Positions 1 to 8,398 of a DNA stretch of 28,752 nucleotides are shown one piece after another. Under the pieces are notes generated by a model, which was not told where the DNA came from, did no database searches, and saw only the letters and a list, made by a program, of their open reading frames with translations. The translations under genes were made by a program, and so were the position numbers. How positions within the stretch are numbered: the stretch's first letter is position 1; the number at the start of each line of letters is the position of its first letter. Source of the stretch: JABFRJ01 sp033812735. GTDB lineage: Bacteria; Pseudomonadota; Alphaproteobacteria; Rhizobiales; Hyphomicrobiaceae. Where the stretch lies: positions 1-28,752 of the forward strand of contig JAPXTA010000060.1 of assembly GCA_033812735.1 (NCBI GenBank). Reading direction: 5' to 3'.

Positions 1-35
1 GCCGCCCGCGTTGGTCTTGGGGCCAGACGTGGTGC

Positions 36-1565
36 TTACTTCCACTTGGCGAGGAAGAAGCGCGGCAGTTCGTCGGGATAGGGCGTGAAGTCCAGCGTCT
101 TTGAGAAGCCGTAGGTCGTCACGTAGGTGTGCAGCGGGATCCAGTAGGCCTGCTCGGTGATGCGCTTGATGGCGGCAGAGTAGGCCTTCTTGCGGACCGC
201 CTCGTCGTTCGTGGAACCACCTTCTTCGAGTAGTTTCGTAAGTTCCGCGTCGCGCGCATAGTCCATGGCGAGGCCATTGAAGAAGTTCGGCATGATGGCG
301 GAGACGTCGTTGATCGAGTAGCTGCCCCAGCTACCGAGGTTGGCGCGTGCCTCACCAGCTTGGACCTTCTGAATGACGGCCGCGACCTGGAGCTGCTGCA
401 GCTTGGCGCGGATGCCGACGGCCTGGAGATAGTTCTGCACCGCAGAACCCCATTGTGGGAGCACATAGCTGATCAGGTCGACGTCGAAGCCGTTCGGGTA
501 GCCCGCTTCGGCAAGCAGGGCCTTAGCTTTGGCTGGATCATAGGTGTATTTTGCCGCTGCATCGGCGTCGCAGCCAAATTGCGGCGGGAAGCAGGGGGCA
601 GGCGGAACGCGGCTGCCACCGGTTACGAGTTTGTCCGCGATGGTCTTCAAGTCGAGGGCATGCCAGACGGCTTGACGGACCTTCTGGTTCGTCATCGGAT
701 TGTTGTCCTTGCCTGAACGTCCCGCTGCGTCGAGCTGAATGTAGCCGATGCGCATGGATTCCTTGCGGACTGCCTGAACGGTCGGCAACTTGTTGACGTT
801 GTCGAACTGGTCGGGGTTGATGTTCCAGATCCAATCGGCGCGGCTCGAGAGCAGCTCGGTCATTTCGGTGGTGGCGTCAGGCACGAAGCGGACTGCGAGC
901 TTGGAGATCGCGGGCTTGCCCTTCGGGCTGCCGGCCCAGTAGTCGGCGTAGCGCTCGAAGTCGATCGATACACCGGGCTCCACCTTTGTGATCTTGTAGG
1001 GCCCAGCGCCGACGGGGGCCTTGGCGTAGCCTTCCGGACCGACTTTCTCGCGATACGCTTTCGGATAGATCGGGATCACGAGCGCGAAGTATTCGAGCGC
1101 GGCCGGGAAGGGCTTCTTCAGTTTTACGCGCACCGAGAGATCGCCGGTCTTCTCCGCCTTTTCCATCCAGTTGTAGTTCGAGGGCGTCGAGACTTTCGAG
1201 TTCGGGTCGGCTGCAAGGTTCAAAGTGTAGACGACGTCGTCTGCGGTGAAGGGGCTGCCGTCATGGAATTTTACGCCGGCGCGCAGCGTGAAATCGATCG
1301 TCGTCGGATCTGGGAACTTCCACTCGGTCGCGAGGAGAGGCTCCAGCTTGAAGGTGTCGGGATTGCGATAGACCAGCGTATCCCATGCTTGGTGGTGCAT
1401 CACCACGCCGGTGCGCAGGTTGTTGTAGTAAGGGTCGACGTTCGGCAGCGCGTCGCGCATCGAGATGCGCAGCGTGTCGGATGCCTTGTCGGCTGAGGCT
1501 GGTGCGGCTGCCAGCATGGCTGTCAGCGCAATGGCTGCGGCTTTCAATCCTGTTCGATAGCGCAT
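36..1565 (-). CDS. ABC transporter substrate-binding protein, family 5 (peptide/nickel type)
   Basis: This is a 509-residue periplasmic solute-binding protein of the SBP_bac_5 family, which captures oligopeptides, nickel or related solutes and delivers them to an ABC permease. It has a typical signal peptide: a basic start (MRYRTGLK), a hydrophobic core and an AxA-type cleavage site near residue 25. The mature part holds family hallmarks such as the LEPLLATEW segment and the KFHDGSPFTADDVVYTL segment around residues 100-112. The length is normal for the family. An AGGAG stands upstream of the ATG. It is the last gene of the operon, 39 bp behind the ATPase gene, whereas in most dpp/opp operons the binding protein comes first. 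The ligand cannot be told from sequence. Family assignment is secure; substrate is unknown. Confidence 0.93.
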   Translation of the reverse strand: MRYRTGLKAAAIALTAMLAAAPASADKASDTLRISMRDALPNVDPYYNNLRTGVVMHHQAWDTLVYRNPDTFKLEPLLATEWKFPDPTTIDFTLRAGVKFHDGSPFTADDVVYTLNLAADPNSKVSTPSNYNWMEKAEKTGDLSVRVKLKKPFPAALEYFALVIPIYPKAYREKVGPEGYAKAPVGAGPYKITKVEPGVSIDFERYADYWAGSPKGKPAISKLAVRFVPDATTEMTELLSSRADWIWNINPDQFDNVNKLPTVQAVRKESMRIGYIQLDAAGRSGKDNNPMTNQKVRQAVWHALDLKTIADKLVTGGSRVPPAPCFPPQFGCDADAAAKYTYDPAKAKALLAEAGYPNGFDVDLISYVLPQWGSAVQNYLQAVGIRAKLQQLQVAAVIQKVQAGEARANLGSWGSYSINDVSAIMPNFFNGLAMDYARDAELTKLLEEGGSTNDEAVRKKAYSAAIKRITEQAYWIPLHTYVTTYGFSKTLDFTPYPDELPRFFLAKWK

Positions 1566-1604
1566 GCTCGTCTCCTGGCTTGCGGGTGGAGTGGTGAGAG
1601 GAGT

Positions 1605-2570
1605 TTAGGCGTCTGCGAGATGGCATTCCACCATCCCTTTTGCGGCGTCGGTGCGGGTTTCAGGATGAACCGTGCGGCAGCGGTCGACGGCGATGCGGCA
1701 GCGCGGATTGAAGCGGCAGCCCGGCGGAATGTTCGCGGGATCAGGCATGATATCGCCGAGGCCGACATCGGGGACGCCGAGGCCTGGTTCGGGTGTTAGG
1801 ACGCTCGCCAGCAACGCCTGCGTGTAGGGGTGGCGCGGCGCGCGGAAGAGCAGGTCGGTTTCGGCCTTCTCGACGATCCGGCCGAGATACATCACGGCAA
1901 CTTCGCTCGCGACATGTTCAACGACGGCCAAGTTGTGGCTGATGAAGAGGTAGGTCAGGCCGAGGTCACGGCGCAGGTCGGCGAGGAGATTGAGGATCTG
2001 CGCCTGCACCGAGACGTCAAGGGCGCTGGTCGGCTCGTCGCAGATGACGATGCGCGGCTCAAGGGCCAAGGCGCGAGCGATGGCTACGCGCTGGCGTTGA
2101 CCACCCGAGAGCTGTGCCGGCATGCGGTTGGCCATCGAGCCTGGTAGGCCGACGCGGTCAAGCATGGCGGCGACGCGCTTATCGATGTCGGCCGAGGCGA
2201 ATGTTCCTTGTGCGACGAGGGGGAGCGACACGATCTCGCGAACGCTGCGGCGCGGATTGAGGGAGGCGAAGGGGTCTTGGAATACGGGTTGAATGAGCCG
2301 TGCCCTGGCCTTTCGATCGAGATCGAAGAGGCGTTTGCCGTCGACGAGGGCTTCGCCGGAGGTCGGCTCCAACAGGCCTAGGATCAACCGGGCGAGCGTG
2401 GACTTGCCGCAGCCGGATTCGCCGACGATGCCGAGCACGCTTCCGGCCGGGACGCTGAACGATACGTCGTCGACGGCGACGACGTGTTTCTCGCCGCCGA
2501 ACATGCCTGATTTGACGCGGAATTCCTTCCGCACGTTGCGAAGTTCAATGGCAGGCGTCATCGAAGTCAT
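1605..2570 (-). CDS. Peptide-type ABC transporter ATP-binding protein (DppF/OppF-like)
   Basis: This is a 321-residue nucleotide-binding subunit that powers the adjacent peptide-type importer from the cytoplasmic face. Visible motifs are Walker A GESGCGKST (about residues 50-58), signature LSGGQRQR (154-161) and Walker B IVICDEPTSALD (174-185). The C-terminal oligopeptide-transporter region has Cys-rich spacing (CRFNPRCRIAVDRC), as in OppF/DppF. The start overlaps the end of the upstream ATPase gene by 4 bp (ATGA type), which points to translational coupling. It pairs with that ATPase as a heterodimer, as is known for this family. Subunit identity is confident; DppF versus OppF or another paralog cannot be resolved. 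Confidence 0.94.
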   Translation of the reverse strand: MTSMTPAIELRNVRKEFRVKSGMFGGEKHVVAVDDVSFSVPAGSVLGIVGESGCGKSTLARLILGLLEPTSGEALVDGKRLFDLDRKARARLIQPVFQDPFASLNPRRSVREIVSLPLVAQGTFASADIDKRVAAMLDRVGLPGSMANRMPAQLSGGQRQRVAIARALALEPRIVICDEPTSALDVSVQAQILNLLADLRRDLGLTYLFISHNLAVVEHVASEVAVMYLGRIVEKAETDLLFRAPRHPYTQALLASVLTPEPGLGVPDVGLGDIMPDPANIPPGCRFNPRCRIAVDRCRTVHPETRTDAAKGMVECHLADA

Positions 2571-3553
2571 GCTGGTACGCGCTCCCGCGCCTCGTTGACG
2601 CCGAGGCGGCAGAGATAGTCGTGAGTGGTCGTTGCGTGGCGGCGAGGGATATCACCGGCGCAGGCGTCGGTCGCAAAGCCGCAGCGCGATCGAAACGCGC
2701 AGCCGGTGAAGCCCGGCTGAATCGTTGGGACGACACCGGGGATGGAGCCGAGTGGCTTATCGCGCTGGACTTTGCCTGGAATAGGAACGCAGGCGAGCAA
2801 TCCGCTGGTGTAGGGATGTTGCGGTGCCCCGAAAAGTTCTGCGACCGGCGCCCGCTCCACGACCTTGCCGGCGTACATGACAGAGACCTGGTCGGCGATG
2901 CGCGCGACAATGCCGAGGTCGTGCGTGATGAGGACGATGGCGAGGCCCAGATCGCGCTGGAGCTCAGCCAGCAGTCGCAGGATTTGGGCCTGTACCGTTA
3001 CGTCGAGTGCGGTCGTCGGCTCATCGGCAATCAGTACTTCGGGGTCGCACATCAATGCCATGGCAATCATGACGCGCTGGCGCAAGCCGCCAGAAAGCTG
3101 GTGGGGAAACTGGCCGAGGCGCAGTTCCGGCGCTGTAATGCCCACCTTGCGCATCAGTGCAACGGCGCGATCAAGCGCGTCAGCTTTGGTGGCGCCCTTG
3201 TGCCGCGTCAGCACTTCAGCCATCTGCGAGCCAACCGTGTAAGCCGGATTGAGGCTCGTCATCGGCTCCTGGAAGATCATGGCCATCCGGTTGCCGCGGA
3301 TCTCGGCCATTTGGCGGTCGGAAAGGCCGAGCAAATCCTTGCCGGCGAGCGTCATGCGCTTGGCGGTGCGTTTGCCGCCGCGCGCGAGCAAGTTCATGAA
3401 GGCGAGCGCCGTTACGGATTTGCCGCAGCCCGATTCACCGACGATGCAATGGGTTTCGCCGCGATTGACCTTGAACGAGGCGCCGCGGACGGCGGCGGTG
3501 CGGCCACCGAAGGTGACTTCGAGGTCCTCGACTTCGAGAATGGGCTCGCTCAT
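2567..3553 (-). CDS. Peptide-type ABC transporter ATP-binding protein (DppD/OppD-like)
   Basis: This is a 328-residue ABC ATPase, the second NBD of the importer. Walker A is GESGCGKS (about 39-46), the signature is LSGGLRQR (153-160; the Leu in place of the usual Gln is common in the OppD branch) and Walker B is VLIADEPTTALD (173-184). The C-terminal domain ends with a Cys-containing FRSRCGFATDAC stretch (one Cys also shortly upstream), as in OppD/DppD proteins, where such cysteines can hold an iron-sulfur cluster or zinc. The start overlaps the dppC-like gene by 4 bp and the end overlaps the dppF-like gene by 4 bp, so the four genes are tightly packed. Confidence 0.94.
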   Translation of the reverse strand: MSEPILEVEDLEVTFGGRTAAVRGASFKVNRGETHCIVGESGCGKSVTALAFMNLLARGGKRTAKRMTLAGKDLLGLSDRQMAEIRGNRMAMIFQEPMTSLNPAYTVGSQMAEVLTRHKGATKADALDRAVALMRKVGITAPELRLGQFPHQLSGGLRQRVMIAMALMCDPEVLIADEPTTALDVTVQAQILRLLAELQRDLGLAIVLITHDLGIVARIADQVSVMYAGKVVERAPVAELFGAPQHPYTSGLLACVPIPGKVQRDKPLGSIPGVVPTIQPGFTGCAFRSRCGFATDACAGDIPRRHATTTHDYLCRLGVNEARERVPA

Positions 3554-4428
3554 CTCAGCTTCTCCGTTCCGAGTAGGTTGCGGAGGCCGTCACCGACGAG
3601 ATTGATGCCGAGGATCAGAACGAAGAGCGCGAAGCCGGGGATCATGATGACCCAGGACGAAAAGAACATGTAATCCTTGCCTTCCGCGATCATGAGCCCC
3701 CAGGACGGAAGCGGAGGCGGCACACCGAGGCCGAGGAATGAAAGGGCTGCCTCGAGCAGGATTGCGAGCGCCATCTCGAGGGTTGCGACGACGGCAAGGT
3801 GGCTTGCAATGTTGGGTAGGATCTCCTTGGCGAGGAGGTAGGGGGTTGAGACGCCCGAGCACCAGGCGGCACTGATGTAGTCGAGATTGCGCACCTGCAT
3901 GGTCGTCGAGCGGGCGACGACGGCAAAGCGATCCCATAAGAGCAGACCAAGCGTGAGGACGACCAGCATCAAACTGGAGCCCATGAGCCCGACGACGGCG
4001 AGGGCGACGAGAACGACGGGAATGGACAGCCGCGTCGTGATGGCGAACAGGACCGCATCGTCGATGCGGCCGCCGAAGTAGCCGCCGAGGACACCCATCG
4101 CCGTGCCAATGATGCCTGAAGTGATGACGGTCAGAATGCCGATCATCAGGGAGATGCGCGCGCCGTAGACGAGGCGCGCGAGGTAGTCACGGCCGAGCTG
4201 GTCGGTGCCGAGCAGGTGTTCGGGGCGCGAGCCTTCCATCCAGAACGGCGGCACGAGACGCTTGCCGAGGTCTTGGGCGAAGGGATCGTGGGGAATGAGC
4301 CAGTTCCCGAAGATGGCAGCGAACGTGATGAGGCCGACGATCGTCAGACCGACGGCAAAGCCGGCGAGGCCGATCCGTGATGACGCCGAGGGCGGCGCGA
4401 GGACGGTTGGTGCGACGGGTGAGGTCAT
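3550..4428 (-). CDS. Peptide-type ABC transporter permease (DppC-like)
   Basis: This is a 292-residue inner-membrane permease of the BPD_transp_1 type. The N-terminus has the extra first membrane segment typical of DppC/OppC (GFAVGLTIVGLITFAAIFGNW), followed by the conserved LLGTDQLGRDYLARLVYGARISL stretch, a hallmark of DppC. The cytoplasmic EAA-like loop (SAAWCSGVSTPYLLAKEILPN) contacts the ATPase, and the protein ends with a conserved GINLVGDGLRNLL. It overlaps the neighbouring genes on both sides by 4 bp. It forms the translocation channel together with the DppB-like protein. Confidence 0.94.
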   Translation of the reverse strand: MTSPVAPTVLAPPSASSRIGLAGFAVGLTIVGLITFAAIFGNWLIPHDPFAQDLGKRLVPPFWMEGSRPEHLLGTDQLGRDYLARLVYGARISLMIGILTVITSGIIGTAMGVLGGYFGGRIDDAVLFAITTRLSIPVVLVALAVVGLMGSSLMLVVLTLGLLLWDRFAVVARSTTMQVRNLDYISAAWCSGVSTPYLLAKEILPNIASHLAVVATLEMALAILLEAALSFLGLGVPPPLPSWGLMIAEGKDYMFFSSWVIMIPGFALFVLILGINLVGDGLRNLLGTEKLR

Positions 4429-5342
4429 GAGGAGCGCAGTCTCGGGTCGAGCAGGGCATTGAGGATGTCGGCCAACAGCGTGAGGCCGATATAGATGATC
4501 GCCAGAACCATCACGACGGCCTGGACGACCGGAAAGTCGTTCTTGCCGATGCTCTCCCAGGCGAGATAGCCGACACCGTGAAGCGCGAATACCGTCTCGA
4601 TGACGATCGAGCCGCCGAGCATGAAGCCGAGCTGGACTGCGGCGATCGAGACGACGGGGATGGCGGCGTTACGCAGGGCGTGCTTGAGAACGATTTTTGC
4701 GCGCGACAGTCCTTTTGCGCGCGCCGTCCGGATGTAGTCGGAGGCCATGGCTTCAATCATGCCCGACCGGGTCAACCGGGTCAGGGCTGGGATCGCGGTG
4801 AAGGCGAGGACGATGCCGGGCATGACGAGATGCTGCCAGGTGCCTGTGCCTGAGATCGGCAGCCAACCGAGCTGAAGCCCGAGAACGATCATCAGGATGA
4901 GTGCCAGCCAGAAGCTCGGTATCGCCTGTCCGAGCATCGTGAACATTGTGATGCCCCGGTCGACCGAGGTGTTCTCCCGCAGTGCCGCGAGGATGCCGAG
5001 CGGGATCGAGATGAGCAGGGCGAGCCCCAGGCCGACGAAGCCCAACGTAAGGGTTATCGGCATTCGCTTGGCGATCAGATTGGCGACGCTGTCCTTGAAG
5101 AAGTAGCTCTGGCCGAAGTCGCCGGTCAGCGCCCGAAAGCCCCAATCGAAGAACTGGACGTAGAGCGGGCGGTCCAGGCCATACGCCTTGCGGATTATTT
5201 CGACGTCGGCCTGTGTCGCCTGGGGGCCGGCAATCGAGATCGCCAGATCGCCCGACAATCGCGTGAGCATGAATGCGAGCGTCATGACTGTCAGGGCGAC
5301 GAGGAGCCCCAGAGCTAGACGGCGAAAGATGAACTTGAGCAT
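4425..5342 (-). CDS. Peptide-type ABC transporter permease (DppB-like)
   Basis: This is an inner-membrane permease of about 305 residues and the first gene of the operon. I placed the start at the ATG giving MLKFIFRRLALGLL, because DppB proteins characteristically begin with a short basic stretch directly before the first membrane helix. An upstream in-frame ATG at 5381 would add 13 proline-rich residues that do not look like this family. The typical YGLDRPLYVQFFDW segment and the EAA loop (RTARAKGLSRAKIVLKHALRNA) are present, and the C-terminus has ILNALLDPRLR. No strong Shine-Dalgarno is visible for either start, so the exact N-terminus is uncertain. Confidence 0.92.
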   Translation of the reverse strand: MLKFIFRRLALGLLVALTVMTLAFMLTRLSGDLAISIAGPQATQADVEIIRKAYGLDRPLYVQFFDWGFRALTGDFGQSYFFKDSVANLIAKRMPITLTLGFVGLGLALLISIPLGILAALRENTSVDRGITMFTMLGQAIPSFWLALILMIVLGLQLGWLPISGTGTWQHLVMPGIVLAFTAIPALTRLTRSGMIEAMASDYIRTARAKGLSRAKIVLKHALRNAAIPVVSIAAVQLGFMLGGSIVIETVFALHGVGYLAWESIGKNDFPVVQAVVMVLAIIYIGLTLLADILNALLDPRLRSS

Positions 5343-5617
5343 GCGATATGGGGGCCCCGTGCCGCTTGGCGGGTCGAGCATTTCATCTTGGGTTCATGTT
5401 CGCAAGGGCAGGCTTGGGGCTGAGGCTGCGCAAAAATGCGGCGGGTCTGATTGGGGCATGCAACCTTGGCATGTCTCAAGACGCCAGTAAGCATCATCGG
5501 ACGACTTATCTGCAACATGGTCAAATTGTGAGTGTCACACCTTACGTAAGATGGTAATGTCGCCACAAATCGCAGATTTCAGTGCATCCTAGTGACTGGA
5601 AACGGAGAGGATCCCTC
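5343..5617. promoter_or_regulatory. Divergent intergenic region between dppB-like gene and small exported protein
   Basis: These 275 bp must hold the promoters for both the importer operon (minus) and the small exported protein (plus). A perfect 10-bp palindrome CTTACGTAAG lies at 5541-5550, directly after a 9-bp odd palindrome GTGTCACAC (5532-5540), about 70 bp before the plus-strand start. These could be operator half-sites. A clear GGAGAGG ribosome-binding site for the plus gene lies at 5604-5610. I could not identify a convincing -35/-10 pair. Confidence 0.4.
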
Positions 5618-5911
5618 ATGAAAGCAATTGCTAAGACTGCCAGCGTTGCCGCGCTGAGCATTGCCATGCTGTCAGCTGTCGCCGTCGACAACGCGGAAGC
5701 CCGCCGTGGCCGTATCGTCGGTGGTGTTGCCGCTGGCCTCATCGCAGGCGCGATTATCGCTGGTGCCGCTGCATCGGCAAACGCAAGCCCGCGTACGTAC
5801 GTCCGCGATTGCAGCGAGTATCGCCGCAACGCCCGCTACAACGAAGAGATCGGCCGTAACAGCCGCGCCCGCTATTGGTGGGAGCGTTACGCTGAGTGCC
5901 GCGGCGAGTAA
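5618..5911 (+). CDS. Small exported glycine-rich (glycine-zipper-like) protein
   Basis: This is a 97-residue protein with an N-terminal signal peptide (MKAIAKTASVAALSIAMLSAV, cleavage near the NAEA site). A short basic stretch (ARRGR) follows, then a Gly/Ala-rich hydrophobic segment (GGVAAGLIAGAIIAGAAAS) with GxxxG spacing like glycine-zipper envelope proteins. The C-terminal third is Arg/Tyr-rich with two cysteines (DCSEYRRN and YAECRGE) that could form a disulfide in the periplasm. The start is fixed by GGAGAGG seven bases upstream. Small proteins of this design are frequent in Hyphomicrobiales, but I know of no defined function. It has its own terminator. Confidence 0.8.
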   Translation: MKAIAKTASVAALSIAMLSAVAVDNAEARRGRIVGGVAAGLIAGAIIAGAAASANASPRTYVRDCSEYRRNARYNEEIGRNSRARYWWERYAECRGE

Positions 5912-5935
5912 TCGGCGCGCATTCGAAGTGATTTG

Positions 5936-5968
5936 TCGGCGTCGCGGCCTTGGCTGCGGCGCCGATTT
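5936..5968 (+). terminator. Rho-independent terminator after the small exported protein
   Basis: Bases 5936-5949 pair with 5952-5965 over up to 14 positions, with only G-T wobbles and no mismatches. The innermost pairs must open to form the loop. TTT and, after a short gap, another T-run follow. It lies 25 bp after the stop of the upstream gene and just beyond the convergent end of the malonyl-CoA decarboxylase gene. Confidence 0.7.
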
Positions 5969-5973
5969 GCATT

Positions 5974-7392
5974 TCAGCGCGTCTTCGGCGGCAGTAGCCG
6001 CGCCGCGGTCACTGGAAGTTTCGCAGATCCGCCGTTGGAATGGTCGGTTGGCATTCCTGCCTGAGATTTGAGGTGACCGCGAACGGCCTTCGAGGCCGCG
6101 ATGACGCCCTCGTTAGCGTAGGCTTCGTGGTTCGCTTCGATCTCGTCGAGATCGTAGAGGTAGTTCACCATCAGGCCGTAGGCTTCCCGCATACCCTTGG
6201 CCGAGGTGTCGCCGAGCCAATTCAGGCGGTCGAGGCTCGCGCCATTGCCGAGATGGAACCGCCCGACCGCGTCAACCGGGCGGTTGTCGTCCGTTTTGGC
6301 CTTGAGGAAATAGTGGGCGGCGCAGGTGAGCAGTGCCGGTTTCACCTTGGCGGCCGCCGCGCTATCGCGGTGCCATTCGTCATTCGTGAGCGCCGCCAGT
6401 GCCGCCCGGTCGGCCGGGGCGATCACTGGGCTGGTCTTATCGGCGAGTTGACGGTCGAGCCACCGGCGGAAGCCTGGGGCCGGCGACAGTGTCACAAAGG
6501 TTTTGAGGCGCGGCTTCTCCTTGAGCAGGTCCTCGGCGACTTGCTTGATGAGGAAGTTGCCGAACGAAATGCCGCGCAGGCCGGGCTGGCAGTTGGAGAT
6601 CGAGTAGAAGACGGCGGTGGTCGGGTCGGTCTTGGGCTGGCCGGACTTGGGTTGCTCCTTGAGCACTGTGTCGATGGCGGCCGGCACCTCTGACATCAAG
6701 GCAACTTCGACGAAGATGATCGGATCGTCGACGAGGGAGGGGTGAAAGAAGCCGAAGCACCGGCGGTCGGCCGGATCGAGACGGCGCTTGAGATCGTCCC
6801 AGCCCTGTATTTCGTGAACGGCTTCGTAGCGGATGATCTTGTCGAGGATGGCGGCGGGAGTCTGCCAATCGATCCGCCGCAGGACGAGAAAGCCGCGGTT
6901 GAACCACGAGGCGAGCAGGTGCTCGAGGTCGGCGTCGACAATCGAGAGGCGCTTGTCGTCACGGGCGAGCCGCAGCAGTTCTTCGCGCATGCCGACGATG
7001 ATCTGGGTGGCGCCCGGCGCGCGGTTGAGGCGGCGAAAGAACTCCTGGCGTGGACTTTCGACCGCGCGCTGGAGCGCCAGCATCGTTTCCTCGCTCGGGG
7101 CTGCAAGATAGCTGGTCGCCGTGCGGGCGACGGTCTCCTGGTCCGGTTGGATCCCGTCGAGGAGAAAGCGGAAGAAGGCGCGCCGTTCCTCAGCCTTCAA
7201 GCTGTTGTACCGCTCTACGATTTCCCGTGCGATCGCGACGCCGGAGGCCTCGCCTTTGCCTGATAGCAACGCGCGGGCTAGTTCATCAACGGCGGGACGG
7301 CGCCCGCCGCCGAGCGCTGTCGGCAAATAGCTGCGGCTCTGTTCGGCGATCGTGCCGAGAAGTTCCTGAAGGAACGAAACATTGATCGGCAT
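5974..7392 (-). CDS. Malonyl-CoA decarboxylase
   Basis: This protein of about 472 residues converts malonyl-CoA to acetyl-CoA and CO2. It aligns by eye with the MLYCD/MatA family: GFFHPSLVDDPIIFVEVAL (about 214-232), YSISNCQPGLRGISFGNFLIKQV (263-285), FVTLSPAPGFRRWL (299-312) and RFHLGNGASLDRLNWLGD (378-395). The Ser in the YSIS element and the His of RFHLGNGA correspond to the catalytic Ser and His described for the human enzyme. I chose the ATG giving MPINVSFL because GGGAG sits six bases upstream; an in-frame upstream start at 7479 lacks such support. No malonyl-CoA synthetase (MatB) or malonate carrier (MatC) gene adjoins it, unlike the classical mat operon, so it may act on endogenous malonyl-CoA. 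It is divergent from the lactonase-family gene. Confidence 0.93.
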   Translation of the reverse strand: MPINVSFLQELLGTIAEQSRSYLPTALGGGRRPAVDELARALLSGKGEASGVAIAREIVERYNSLKAEERRAFFRFLLDGIQPDQETVARTATSYLAAPSEETMLALQRAVESPRQEFFRRLNRAPGATQIIVGMREELLRLARDDKRLSIVDADLEHLLASWFNRGFLVLRRIDWQTPAAILDKIIRYEAVHEIQGWDDLKRRLDPADRRCFGFFHPSLVDDPIIFVEVALMSEVPAAIDTVLKEQPKSGQPKTDPTTAVFYSISNCQPGLRGISFGNFLIKQVAEDLLKEKPRLKTFVTLSPAPGFRRWLDRQLADKTSPVIAPADRAALAALTNDEWHRDSAAAAKVKPALLTCAAHYFLKAKTDDNRPVDAVGRFHLGNGASLDRLNWLGDTSAKGMREAYGLMVNYLYDLDEIEANHEAYANEGVIAASKAVRGHLKSQAGMPTDHSNGGSAKLPVTAARLLPPKTR

Positions 7393-7559
7393 CGCGGCTC
7401 CCGTCGTCCAACGGATCAAGCCGGCCGTGACGGGGCTCGACTCCAGGTCCGTTCGCAAGCAGTCTAATCCGGTTTGCAAAGTCTGGCACGCGTCAGTGCC
7501 GGTAAGATGTCATGACGCGGACGGGACCAATTGGTTCGCGCAAAGGGGAGAGGAACGGT
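7393..7559. promoter_or_regulatory. Divergent promoter region, malonyl-CoA decarboxylase / lactonase-family gene
   Basis: This 167-bp gap separates two divergent starts and should hold both promoters. Ribosome-binding sites are visible on both sides (GGGAG for the minus gene, GGGGAGAGG for the plus gene). No clear operator repeat or sigma-70 pair stood out. Confidence 0.35.
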
Positions 7560-8357
7560 ATGGGTGAGATTTATGAGGTTCTGGCGGTCAAGTATGCGGA
7601 ACGGGTGAACCGGGTCCGGGCCGAAAACTTCATCATGGCGGACGATCACAACGCGCCGCATCCCATGGATTACTTCGTATGGGTCGTCAGAAACGCCAAC
7701 CGGACGATCATTGTCGATACCGGGTTCGACGAGGCCGAGGCAAAGCTGCGCAACCGGGAGGTTTTGCGATCGCCAGCGATGGCTTTGGGTCTGCTTGGGA
7801 TCGATGCGGCGAAGGTCACGGACGTGGTCGTCACGCATCTGCACTACGATCATGCGGGCACCCTCGGCGCCTTTCCGGCTGCGAAGTTCCATCTGCAGGC
7901 GGCGGAAATGGCGTATGCCACCGGGCCGTGCATGTGCCATCAGTACATGCGGTTTCCATTCACGGCCGACCATGTTTGCGAGATGGTCAAGAACGTCTAT
8001 TCGGGACGGGTGCTATTTCAGGACGGCGATGCTGAAATCGCGCCTGGAGTCACGGTCCACAAGATCGGCGGTCATAGCCGCGGCCTGCAGTCCGTCCGGG
8101 TGCAGACAGCGATCGGTCCGGTCGTGCTGGCGTCGGACGCCGCGCACTATTACGAGACATTCGAGCACGCAAAGCCGTTTGTGCTCGTCGCCGATGTCGA
8201 GGACATGCTGAAGGGCTATGGTACGCTGCAGCGGCTGGCCGGGACACCGCGACGCGTCATCCCTGGGCATGATCCACTCGTCATGAAACGCTATCCGGCA
8301 CTCAATGCGGCGACCGAGGGTCTCGTCGTGCGGCTCGACATCGAGCGGCGGGATTGA
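7560..8357 (+). CDS. N-acyl homoserine lactonase family metallo-beta-lactamase-fold hydrolase
   Basis: This 265-residue enzyme belongs to the MBL-fold lactonase group (AiiA/AttM-like). The di-metal motif HLHYDH is at about residues 93-98 (HxHxDH). Later ligands are visible as His in the GGHSRG element, Asp in the LASDAAHYYE element and His in the VIPGHD element. The family hydrolyses the lactone ring of acyl-homoserine lactones, but many members act on other lactones or esters. The start is the ATG after GGGGAGAGG; an earlier frame opening at 7512 lacks a comparable site. The thioesterase gene follows at once, which hints at an acyl or lactone catabolic pair. Fold and metal site are secure; true quorum quenching is unproven. 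Confidence 0.88.
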   Translation: MGEIYEVLAVKYAERVNRVRAENFIMADDHNAPHPMDYFVWVVRNANRTIIVDTGFDEAEAKLRNREVLRSPAMALGLLGIDAAKVTDVVVTHLHYDHAGTLGAFPAAKFHLQAAEMAYATGPCMCHQYMRFPFTADHVCEMVKNVYSGRVLFQDGDAEIAPGVTVHKIGGHSRGLQSVRVQTAIGPVVLASDAAHYYETFEHAKPFVLVADVEDMLKGYGTLQRLAGTPRRVIPGHDPLVMKRYPALNAATEGLVVRLDIERRD

Positions 8358-8398
8358 AGATTGCAACCGTCATCGTTCAACAGGACCAGGAGCAGACG

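Noticed and set aside
2621..3673. A 350-codon open frame on the plus strand across the dppD-like gene
   Set aside because: It mirrors the ATPase coding sequence, has no ribosome-binding site and no protein family resemblance.
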